A stretch of DNA of 64,000 nt. Source: Leishmania mexicana MHOM/GT/2001/U1103 (Eukaryota > Euglenozoa > Kinetoplastea > Trypanosomatida > Trypanosomatidae). Position numbers and translations under genes: made by a program. Where the stretch lies: NCBI RefSeq assembly GCF_000234665.1, contig NC_018328.1, positions 692,179-756,178 of the forward strand, written 5' to 3'. The notes below the pieces were generated by a model that was given only the letters and a program-made list of their open reading frames with translations, ran no database searches and was not told the origin of the DNA. The first letter of the stretch is position 1, and each line of letters opens with the position of its first letter. Positions 30,477 to 38,732 of the stretch are shown piece by piece.

Positions 30477-32561
30477 TTACATCACCGAGCACCGCCGTTT
30501 CTTCGCACCTGCCCCAGTCGCCGTGTCGGCGTGCCACGCCCGGTTAGATGAGCCATCTTGCAAGTGCATGCTCTTGAGCGCGATCAGCTCCAGGATGTGC
30601 TGATTCACTTCGGCAACTCCCTTGTAACCAGGGAAGTAGTTCACATCAATGACAACTGGGATGCTGTCCAACAGGAGCGGCGTGGGCGCGCCGGAGGCGG
30701 GGTCAAACATGTCGCTGGCGCGAAACAGCTGCGACGCCGGAGTTGGCGGCACTGAGGCACCGGCACCCGGTAGCTTGCGCATGTTATGGCTACCAGGGAG
30801 CCGCTGCGCCGGCTCTGCGGTGTCGGTGCTGCGGTGGGCCACCTTCGACAGCGAGGGCGCTACCCCCTCGTACCGTACGGTTGCGCCTTCAGTGCGCCCG
30901 ATGCCGCGTGCGCCCTTGCGCTGGTACGCGTGTGCTAGATACTGCGGCACGAGCACTAGGTCGAAACCGTACAGGGAGAGGCCAATGCCGGCGTCCCCAG
31001 AGAGGTCCTGCGCCAGCTTGCTGATGGCGGTGTAGGCGGGAGTGCCCGGGGCCAAGAACGCGTTCCAGTTGTCCGCCGGCACAACCATCGACTCCCACGC
31101 AATAAGCGGCTGTTCCACGCTGGCACTTTCGCTCGACGTACCCCGCGGCGGTTCCGTAGGTGACGGAGGGACACCAACCACTGTGGTGGGGTTCATCGCT
31201 GGTGATGTGACGGGCTGTACACCGTCGTCGGTGCTACTGGTCATGGCAGACAACGTAGGCTGCGACCTGGAGGTGGAGACGCTGCCCACGGCCGAGAAGA
31301 ACGCCTTGTCCTGTGAGTCTAACGTCACTGGCACATCCGCCACCGTCGACCCGCGTGTGTGCTCCCACAGGTAATTTAGCAGGCTCACGGTGGGGTTCAC
31401 CTTCACGCTGATGTGTGAGCCGACACAGTACACCTTCAGCACCACTGGGAGCGCGTACACGTACAGCTCCTGCAGAATGAAGCGGCAGGCCTCTGTCGGG
31501 AGGGCGGCCTTCACCGCTGCCGGTACCGAGACATCCGCGTCGCGCGTGAGCCACATCACCAGGTGATGAGTGAAAACGGGGCCGGTACTCTCGTCCGGCT
31601 TCGCGATCCACCAGTGTTCCGCCGCCGTCCCGTTCGCGCGCGCCTCCTGCTCCTCCATGGACGTGAAAGAGTGGATGCCGAGCGGGGTGGCTGCGCTGGA
31701 CCCGTTCGTGCGCCCGGCATGGCCACAGGCCGCATTGGACGGGCAGTCCCACATGAACGTGCGCGGTATCAGCGCGATGGGTTGCCCGTCATCGCCCGCG
31801 TTGTTCAGTAGCTTGCACAGCATACTGCGCGTCATGAGCAGCTGAACCTTTTCGAGGGGGTCAATCACCATGAGGGGTGCCCTGCGCTGGCGACTTCGCC
31901 GCCTCTTCGCACCCTTGTACCACTGATGAAGCGCGCGAATGGCAACCGGGGTGCCAAACGTGGCCACCTTGTGCAGCACCACATCCACCTCGTCCATGAG
32001 CGCGGTTTGAGAAGGCTCGTCCTCGTCTAGGCCGGGGCTCTGCTCTGCATCGGCCTTACTGTCTTCCTTCGCGAAGGCGGCGGCGGAGGACTGGTGCGTT
32101 TTTTTGATGTCGCCGTCGATGCACAGGACCATGCGATGTCGCTGGGCATCGTAGTTCAAGTTGAAAAAGCGGAAGAGGCAGTTGCTCAGGGGGGAGCAAG
32201 GCAGAAAGCACTCGGTTGTACTGCGACTCCGGAGAGGGAGCGCCAGGACTTCGGAGGTCGCGCGACTGGTCCTACGGCTCCTGCAATGCGAGTTCATGCC
32301 ATGGTTACCACTGGCACAGCCTTCTTGCTGCGCAGCTGTGCTCGCTTCAGGTGCCTCGCCGCTAACGTCGAACCAACCCGCTTGTCTCGCCGCCGAGTGC
32401 TGCTGCATCTGGAGAAGGCGCTCATTGTGGAGCTTCCCTGCCTCTCGTAGCGCATCGAAGGACTGCTGATGCTTCTTGGAGCTGGCGCACAGTGCGACAG
32501 TGATGGTGCGCATCGCCGACGGTGGCGGCGACATCGGCGGAGACGATGCTGAGCGATTCAT
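30477..32561 (-). CDS. ITPK1: Inositol 1,3,4-trisphosphate 5/6-kinase-like ATP-grasp enzyme with C-terminal CaaX box
   Basis: A 694 aa protein with the ITPK signatures in order. They are an N-terminal ITVALCASSKKHQQSFDAL; DEVDVVLHKVA; MVIDPLEKVQLLMTRSMLCK (the V-DP-x-x-x-I-x-x-L-x-x-R segment); WWIAKPDESTGPVFTHHLVM (nucleotide-binding K-P); FILQELYVYALPVVLKVYCV and GSHISVKVNPTVS; GLSLYGFDLVLV; and VIDVNYFPGYKGV (metal-binding, near-invariant in ITPKs). These enzymes phosphorylate inositol phosphates toward InsP5/InsP6. It is about twice the usual length because of Ser/Pro/Ala-rich inserts at about 40-140 and 400-500. The C-terminus is KKRRCSVM: a polybasic stretch and a Cys-Ser-Val-Met CaaX box suggesting farnesylation and membrane attachment. 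The frame opens at a TTG (32606); the first ATG is 32561 (MNRSASS). Confidence 0.85.
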   Translation of the reverse strand: MNRSASSPPMSPPPSAMRTITVALCASSKKHQQSFDALREAGKLHNERLLQMQQHSAARQAGWFDVSGEAPEASTAAQQEGCASGNHGMNSHCRSRRTSRATSEVLALPLRSRSTTECFLPCSPLSNCLFRFFNLNYDAQRHRMVLCIDGDIKKTHQSSAAAFAKEDSKADAEQSPGLDEDEPSQTALMDEVDVVLHKVATFGTPVAIRALHQWYKGAKRRRSRQRRAPLMVIDPLEKVQLLMTRSMLCKLLNNAGDDGQPIALIPRTFMWDCPSNAACGHAGRTNGSSAATPLGIHSFTSMEEQEARANGTAAEHWWIAKPDESTGPVFTHHLVMWLTRDADVSVPAAVKAALPTEACRFILQELYVYALPVVLKVYCVGSHISVKVNPTVSLLNYLWEHTRGSTVADVPVTLDSQDKAFFSAVGSVSTSRSQPTLSAMTSSTDDGVQPVTSPAMNPTTVVGVPPSPTEPPRGTSSESASVEQPLIAWESMVVPADNWNAFLAPGTPAYTAISKLAQDLSGDAGIGLSLYGFDLVLVPQYLAHAYQRKGARGIGRTEGATVRYEGVAPSLSKVAHRSTDTAEPAQRLPGSHNMRKLPGAGASVPPTPASQLFRASDMFDPASGAPTPLLLDSIPVVIDVNYFPGYKGVAEVNQHILELIALKSMHLQDGSSNRAWHADTATGAGAKKRRCSVM

Positions 32562-33743
32562 GTGCGTCTTGATGTGCTGCGTGCTTGGACGCGGGAGGCC
32601 TGACAAACCGTCTCGCGGGATACGTCGTGCGTGCGTGTGTGTGCAGCGCCGTGTATCTAGAGCGTGTATGTGTGTGTGTGGGGGGGGTGGGGGGCGACCG
32701 GCTGCAACTTTCTGCTCGGCGATGTGGTCGGCCGCCGCACGTGCTCACTCTTGAAATTCAAAGGGTCGAGCGACAAGGAAGAAGGCGGGTGATGCGTGTG
32801 TGTCGTAGGGGGGATGGGGTGAGTAGAGAGCTACGGAGGCCATAAATGATGGCGGTGCACGGAAAGGATGAAGGGAACGGACGACCGCGTACGCGCGCCC
32901 TCCTCTTCGGATGGATGCCCAGACGCGTGGGGGTGGGCACGCGGACTGCTGCCTGTGAGACTGTAGCGGTAGTAGAGACCGTTGGTATGAAGCCGATTTC
33001 CCGTCTTCGGCGTGTGCCCGCTTTTTGCTGCCGCACACACAACGCGAGGCCCAACGCCACTCTGCCCACACGCCCTGCCACACGCCACCCGTCGCGTGGT
33101 GCCAAGCAGCCGTCGACACACGCGCCCCAGCGATGCGGCGCCTCAGCCATCGGAGCACGGCCCCTGCCTCGAACTCTACCCGCCACTCCGCACACGCTGA
33201 GCAGGTCGCCAGCTGGCGCACCGCTTGGGATGGCTCAGGCTCACCCACCAGCGGGCAGCGAGGGCCGACAGAGATGCGTCCGAGTCACGTCGACACGCTG
33301 CCCATCATGTGGATAGTGCAAGCGTATTCACGGTCGCAGCTACCTCCGATGACGCGTCATCCAGGACCTGACCGCCGGCACCCGTGGCGGTACACCGCAC
33401 TGGCCTCCCCCCTACGTCGCAGGCACCTGGCCCTGCCACCCACCAGTGGTGATTGTGCATCGACAGGGGTAGGGGCTGGATGGGGCTGCTTGGCGGCCCC
33501 ACACTGAGAGGGTCCGAAGATATCGATACGAAGCACTGATGCGTGTGTGTGTGAGGTGTGTCCCCCACCCCACCCTGTCATCGAGGGTTGCGTGAGCCTA
33601 AGTGGGACAGAGAGAGAACAGAAGCCGTAGTGGAGGTGTACACACGCGCGCCAACCTTGTGCTCAAAGATGGGCGGATGCGAGCCCCTCTCGCCGAACGC
33701 CGCTCGCTGCACAGAGAGACAGAGACAGTAGGGGTGGTTTGCC
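32562..33743. other. 1.2-kb spacer with retroposon copy 3
   Basis: No gene. About half of it is the retroposon copy at 33000-33583. The rest has a GT tract and G run near 32665-32692 and purine-rich sequence. It includes the 3' UTR of the membrane protein gene and the splice region of the ITPK-like gene. Confidence 0.55.
33000..33583 (-). mobile_element. SIDER-like short retroposon, copy 3
   Basis: About 584 bp matching copy 1 (3526-4109) with about eight single-base differences by eye, ends included. Copy 2 (16503-17010) matches over about 500 bp. It starts 160 nt downstream of the stop of the membrane protein gene (33744), so it lies almost certainly in that gene's 3' UTR, in the same orientation relative to transcription as copies 1 and 2. 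Confidence 0.78.
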
Positions 33744-34844
33744 TTACCTGCTGCTCTTCTCATTGTTGCCGCCACTCGCGGTTGAGTAGACAGGGTGGTG
33801 GTAGTACACGTACCAGCACCATTTCAACGACGCCTCGAAGTGGCGCTGGTAGGCGATCAATTCCTTCGCTGTCTGCACGTCAGCCGCCTCTTCCATGATG
33901 TTGGCTGGCGGCTGTGACACCCACGCCAACGCGAAGAGAGCGGAGCCGCTCAGGAAGGACAGGCTTACTCGCGCGTTGGTGGCTCGCATCAGCCGTTGGT
34001 GCCGCTGCGCCATGAGCTCTCGCTGCTCTGCCGGCAGGCGGAGCCGCATCAATGCGAGCAGTCGCGTGAACAACACTGAATTCTGCGGCAGCGCGTTGTG
34101 GTAGAGCCGCGCCGTCTTCCACGTCATCAGGTAGATGGAGGTGAGCCAAAGACATGGGTTGATGAGCAGCTCCAACCCATGCAGGCCACGACTGCCAATG
34201 TGACTACTGAACTGCCGGTCCACGTCGTACTTGGCCTGCTGCTCCACAGCTGTGAGCTCGTTGATCAAACTCCGCAGCTCCGTCGCGGTGAGGGTGTGCG
34301 GTGGCTTGGTCAGCCTGTCGACCAAACCCTGATGTGTGAGCTCGTAGCCGGCCAGTGGGCAGTCTGGGAGTGTCTGCCACGATACAGCAGCCATGGCCGT
34401 AGCAGCACCGGGCGCGGCCTTGTCTGCGTTTTCTGAGGCGCGCATAGGGCTTGTGCTTGTCGTAGTAGAGGAGAGTGCCGACTCTGGCGTGGATGCATCG
34501 ACGCTGCACGGTAGCGGGGCAGACGAGCGCCACTTGCGGAGGCTTGTCCACCACGTAGTTGGGCCTTCGCTCGCATCCACGCCGTCGTGACGGCTTCCCA
34601 AGATCGCCGGTGCTGTCCCTTCGGGTGGTGGTGCTGATGAGCGCGTCTTGGCGGATGCCGTGTACACAACGCTCGACGACGACGCAGTGCTCCTCACGTC
34701 ACTGCCGCGGACAGAGGCGCTGGGTGGCGCAAGTGCGCGATTGGCCGGCGTGAAGATGGATGCAAGCACATCCTGCGTAGCCTGTGCGTCCGCAGGCACG
34801 GGGCTTGCCTTGCCGCCCTCAGGCCCTCGCGACCACCACGGCAT
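33744..34844 (-). CDS. Conserved-looking membrane protein, hypothetical
   Basis: A 366 aa protein from the ATG at 34844 (MPWWSRGPEGG). The upstream frame is proline/serine-rich and treated as 5' UTR. Residues 1-160 are low-complexity Ser/Ala/Thr. Residues 165-366 look folded: ELTHQGLVDRLTKPPHTLTA, a Glu/Leu-rich helix (ELRSLINELTAVEQQAKYDV), a hydrophobic segment LELLINPCLWLTSIYLMTW at about 230-250, a helical basic stretch (LLALMRLRLPAEQRELMAQR), a second hydrophobic segment SLSFLSGSALFALAWV at about 305-320, and an aromatic tail LKWCWYVYYHHPVY. Two membrane passes are likely. The family and organelle are not recognised. Confidence 0.7.
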   Translation of the reverse strand: MPWWSRGPEGGKASPVPADAQATQDVLASIFTPANRALAPPSASVRGSDVRSTASSSSVVYTASAKTRSSAPPPEGTAPAILGSRHDGVDASEGPTTWWTSLRKWRSSAPLPCSVDASTPESALSSTTTSTSPMRASENADKAAPGAATAMAAVSWQTLPDCPLAGYELTHQGLVDRLTKPPHTLTATELRSLINELTAVEQQAKYDVDRQFSSHIGSRGLHGLELLINPCLWLTSIYLMTWKTARLYHNALPQNSVLFTRLLALMRLRLPAEQRELMAQRHQRLMRATNARVSLSFLSGSALFALAWVSQPPANIMEEAADVQTAKELIAYQRHFEASLKWCWYVYYHHPVYSTASGGNNEKSSR

Positions 34845-35680
34845 TCCACCACCTTCGCGGCGACAGTGAGCGAATGGGGGAGAGGGGAGGGGGGACAGGG
34901 AGGGGTGGAGAGTGAGAGAGGCTCTCCTCGACGGGTACCAACTCTGGGGCACAAACACACGCGTATATGCATACAAGCTTGCTTCTGAATCACGGCGGTG
35001 CGCGCGTCATCGTCCGTCTGTGAGTTGATGAGTTGGGGGTTTGTGCTGCAGTTCGCCGTTCCTGCGATGTTTTCGTCGAAGGAGGGCGAGAGGGGAGGGA
35101 GGGAGGGGGTGAGGGACGGCGAAGGAACGCGAGAGAGGTCGGTGATGGAGGGAAGCGGGCCGATGCTGTCTGAGGATTCATCTCGCCCACGTCTTCGGCA
35201 CGCAACAGCAGAGAGGAGAAAGAAAATGCGGAGAAGATGTGTGCCGGTCTGCACCTCGTACCCCCCCCCACCACGCCCTCTGGGGTTGCCCTGTGGCGTG
35301 GAGGCGGTTTCCCCGACGAAGGCGTCACCGACTGATTCCGTGCGCGCGAGAGTATGCGGTGCCGGTCTGCCAGTGTCGTTCTTTCTCCCTCTCCTAGTTC
35401 GTGTTTGCCTTGTATTTCGTTGGGTGAGCCATGACTTGACCCGCAGGACGACACGTGTCCAGGGCAGCACCGCGTCGGCGCACACACACGACAGACGGCG
35501 ATGGCACGCCAAAGAAGCCAACGATGGAAAGCGAGGAGGGCGTGGCAAGCAGCGCCTAGAGGGGTCTACTGTACATCACTCATGGAGAAAAGAGGGCGGG
35601 CGGGGACGCGCATCGGTGCGCCCTTTCGCACGCACACGGAATGCGCCCTCTTCATATATATGTGCGCGTGCATGATGGCG
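34845..35680. other. 0.8-kb spacer
   Basis: 836 nt with no supportable gene. Purine-rich plus strand close to the 34844 ATG (34865-34915), giving a pyrimidine tract in the sense strand fit for a splice acceptor. Nothing else notable. Confidence 0.5.
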
Positions 35681-38056
35681 CTAGGTGGGCGGTTGACGCA
35701 GCAATGCACGTGCCTCTGCAATCCCGTACGACTCCACGGCACGCAGCCGATACCACTCGCCGAACACGCGAAGTACCGTTGCCCAGTTCTCGGACTGGTG
35801 CTCGGTGTATGCCAGCCAGTCCACCATACTCACCGGCAGCGGCGCACCGACACCCGCAACGGAGTCCAACGACGGAACGTATGCACATCCGCCACGCACG
35901 CGACTGCGATGGCGAATAACCATATCCAAGAAGAACATGCGCAGCTCGCGCGGGAGGGTTCGCCGCACCGGCTCCAGAATAGCCCACCGTGCACACAGCT
36001 CAGACTCCCCCGACGACCCCTCCGCCGGGCTTTGCAGGAGTGTCTGCGCAGCTTGCAGAGCATGGTAGCAGCAGGAGGTGCACGGCAGCGGAAGCAAGTT
36101 AGACGACAACCCTTCACTGGAGGAGGTCGGCGCGCTGCACTCGTCCACGTGGCGTCGCAGTTCGTCTGCGCAGTGACAAGCGTGGAAGGCGTGGATGGGG
36201 GCAGCCGTGGTCGACGACGACGGCTGTGGAGCAGCAACAGCCGTTCCGGCGTACGTCTTCACCCACGCTTCCCCCTCGGCTTGGTGGCGTCGGAGGTGAT
36301 ACATGCACCGCGCCATTACCGGAGGTAGTGCACGCATGCTCTGGCTGACGTCAGAAGCGCCAGAGGGTCGTCCGCTGGGCACGTTCCCTGCATCGCTGGA
36401 GCTGCGCAGGTGCCTGCGAAGGCGCTCGATGCGCGCCTCCAGCGCTTCTGACGACTCCTTGCCGAGCACGAGGTGGCTGAGCACGTGCTCGGTGACGTCC
36501 GATATGTGCTGCTCGCACGCTCGCATCGAGGGGAGATGAGTCTCGGAGAAGCGCCGAGTGACGAGGGCGGCGACGATTCGGTAGTAGAGGGCCACCATCT
36601 CGCTCAGCGGGGTTGCTCCCGCTTCTGCCACTCGCGCGGTGCAGATGGCGTTTTCGTGCGGAGCGTCGTTCTGGTCGAGTTGCACGTACAACTGTCGCAG
36701 TCGATACAGGTGGCGGTGAATCACAACGCCACCCGCCTGCGTCGATGTCTCCAGCTCTGTCTCGAGAGCCGGATTGGCCTGAAGGCCGCGCAGAAGGGCC
36801 GCCACGTTCGCCTTTGCCTCCCAGTAGTTCAGCTGTACATCTTCGGCGGTGTCGGCGCTGCTTGACGGCGTCGTTGCATGCTGCCCCTTCTTTTGCTGCT
36901 GCCAAACACTTGCCACGTACCAGAGGGCAGCGTTGGTGTGTGGCAGGATGGCGAGCGTGTCGGCGCCGAAGTCGATGCACACTTGCAACGCAGCACGCAC
37001 GCCGTCCAAGGTGGGCAGTGGGCAAGCGAAAGATGACGAGCCACTCACAACATGGGCTGGCTGTGGGGCTGCTTCCTTTGCCGAGCTGAGGCAGCATGAC
37101 GCGGTCAGGAAGTCACTCATGCACGCGTTTACTTCGCACGTCATCTGTGGCATCTGCGAGTCACCGTCGACGGAGGAGGGTAGGCGGAAGATGACGTGTT
37201 CGCCAACGGGCTGCCCAGCCGCCGCCTCAGCAATGGCAGTGCCTGGTATACCGCTGTCGCCACACTTCATTGCCTCGCTGACGGCGCTGCGCACTGTGAA
37301 CACCTGCACTTGTCCTTTCCATCGATGCGTCTCGCGAGCCAGCATGCGCTGATACTTGATGTTCGCAGCCCTCTCGTTCCACTCATGCAGTGCGTTCGCC
37401 GTGGATAGCGGGAGCGCGTCAAGATCCACGAGCACCTCCAGCGCTGGTACAACATCGCCCACGCCAGCGTGGGCGGCGCACCACGCACGCAGCATCAAGC
37501 GCCGCTTGCGGAGGGCAGTGAGAAGCCTCTGACCGGAGAGGGCGTAGATGCCGTCGTTGTCGCGCAAGTCTACCAGCTCCAGCGCGGGCAGCCGTCCACC
37601 CGCTAGCTGCTCTGCTCCCGACACAGAGTCGCCCATTGTTGCCACGGCCGGCAGCGCGGCGGCTTTCTCGCACCCCTCCACCAAGTACGCCGTCAGAGCA
37701 GCGCTCAGTGCCTCGATCGTGCGGGGTCCTGCGCCGACGCCGCGTGCTTCGATCGCGCGCACCCACCGCAGCATCGGTAGCATTCTCATGAAAGCCGCGA
37801 GCCCGGCGTCGCCGAGGTAGGACTGCGACAGTGTAAGGTGAGTTGGGAAGCACAGGTTGGGGGCATAGGCCAGAAGCATCTTGTCGGTGAGCGCCGGCGG
37901 TGGCGGTGCCGGCGTCATCTCGTCAGCGTTCGTGGTAGCATCGGTATCCGTGCCAAGGGCCACATCGATGCCATGAAAAAGCTTCACCAACTCACTGTGA
38001 GAGACGCAGCCTTCCTCATCGCATGCGTAGCGATACAGCGCAGAGGTGGACCGCAT
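35681..38056 (-). CDS. Large hypothetical protein with weak EF-hand/LRR-like N-terminus
   Basis: A 791 aa protein. Residues 9-30 (YACDEEGCVSHSELVKLFHG) resemble the second half of an EF-hand (acidic loop followed by a Glu-containing helix). Residues 60-250 have a leucine-repeat feel (LCFPTHLTLSQSYLGDAGLA, LELVDLRDNDGIYALSGQRL), similar to ribonuclease-inhibitor-type LRRs in trypanosomatid cytoskeletal proteins. The remainder is mostly alpha-helical with His/Cys-containing patches (HAFHACHCADELRRHVDEC and LPLPCTSCCYHALQAAQ at about 635-680), possibly a metal site. No catalytic motif is recognised. The gene is certain from the length and quality of the frame; function is unknown. Confidence 0.75.
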   Translation of the reverse strand: MRSTSALYRYACDEEGCVSHSELVKLFHGIDVALGTDTDATTNADEMTPAPPPPALTDKMLLAYAPNLCFPTHLTLSQSYLGDAGLAAFMRMLPMLRWVRAIEARGVGAGPRTIEALSAALTAYLVEGCEKAAALPAVATMGDSVSGAEQLAGGRLPALELVDLRDNDGIYALSGQRLLTALRKRRLMLRAWCAAHAGVGDVVPALEVLVDLDALPLSTANALHEWNERAANIKYQRMLARETHRWKGQVQVFTVRSAVSEAMKCGDSGIPGTAIAEAAAGQPVGEHVIFRLPSSVDGDSQMPQMTCEVNACMSDFLTASCCLSSAKEAAPQPAHVVSGSSSFACPLPTLDGVRAALQVCIDFGADTLAILPHTNAALWYVASVWQQQKKGQHATTPSSSADTAEDVQLNYWEAKANVAALLRGLQANPALETELETSTQAGGVVIHRHLYRLRQLYVQLDQNDAPHENAICTARVAEAGATPLSEMVALYYRIVAALVTRRFSETHLPSMRACEQHISDVTEHVLSHLVLGKESSEALEARIERLRRHLRSSSDAGNVPSGRPSGASDVSQSMRALPPVMARCMYHLRRHQAEGEAWVKTYAGTAVAAPQPSSSTTAAPIHAFHACHCADELRRHVDECSAPTSSSEGLSSNLLPLPCTSCCYHALQAAQTLLQSPAEGSSGESELCARWAILEPVRRTLPRELRMFFLDMVIRHRSRVRGGCAYVPSLDSVAGVGAPLPVSMVDWLAYTEHQSENWATVLRVFGEWYRLRAVESYGIAEARALLRQPPT

Positions 38057-38732
38057 CGTCGATGGCGTGCAGACGACGTTTGCTCTCGCTCTCTCTCGTC
38101 ACGTATTGAGTCACTTTCTCGCGCGCAAGCAGCGGTGTTCGCTTTTAGGCGCTTGAGCGCGTGTTTGCCTGCTTCGATGTGGCGGTGCAACTGTATGCAC
38201 GCCTAGAGAACGGAGAGGGAGGGGGGGGACGAGGTAGCGTTACAGCCGAACGATGATGCGCACACCGGCGCACACGCACACATACGAGGCCAGCGGCAAT
38301 GCTCACGCGCGCCTTTCCATTCATGTTGTGCGAGTTGGTGAGAGTCCAGCATTGTCGTGCAAATCAGTGGCTGGTCGCCCGCCTTTTTTTTCCCAAGGTG
38401 CGGCGGCCCACTCCTCGGACCACAAGACTAGATCAGCGCAAGGGATGGGGAAGGGAGGGAGGGGGATGAGAGAGCTCGACTGGGAGAGAAGCGGTGCAGG
38501 ATACGTCACACACACACACACACACACACACTTCGCGGCATTGGGTGCCCCCCCCCCCCGCCCGCCCGCCCGGAGGGGAGGAGGAAACCCTCCCTATGTG
38601 GAGCCCTGCTGTGAAAGAAGCCAAGAAGAGTGGGGAGGGGACGAGGGGGAGGGCGGCGGACACGTGGCCGGATGAGAAGGGTGCGCGTGGCTGAGCGTGC
38701 GCCGCCCCTCACCTCCTCGCGTCTTTATTCTT
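38057..38732. other. 0.7-kb spacer with CA and C runs
   Basis: 676 nt, no gene. It contains a (CA)n tract at about 38507-38531, followed by a C run and CCCG units at about 38549-38571, and a T run at 38385-38391. Confidence 0.55.
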
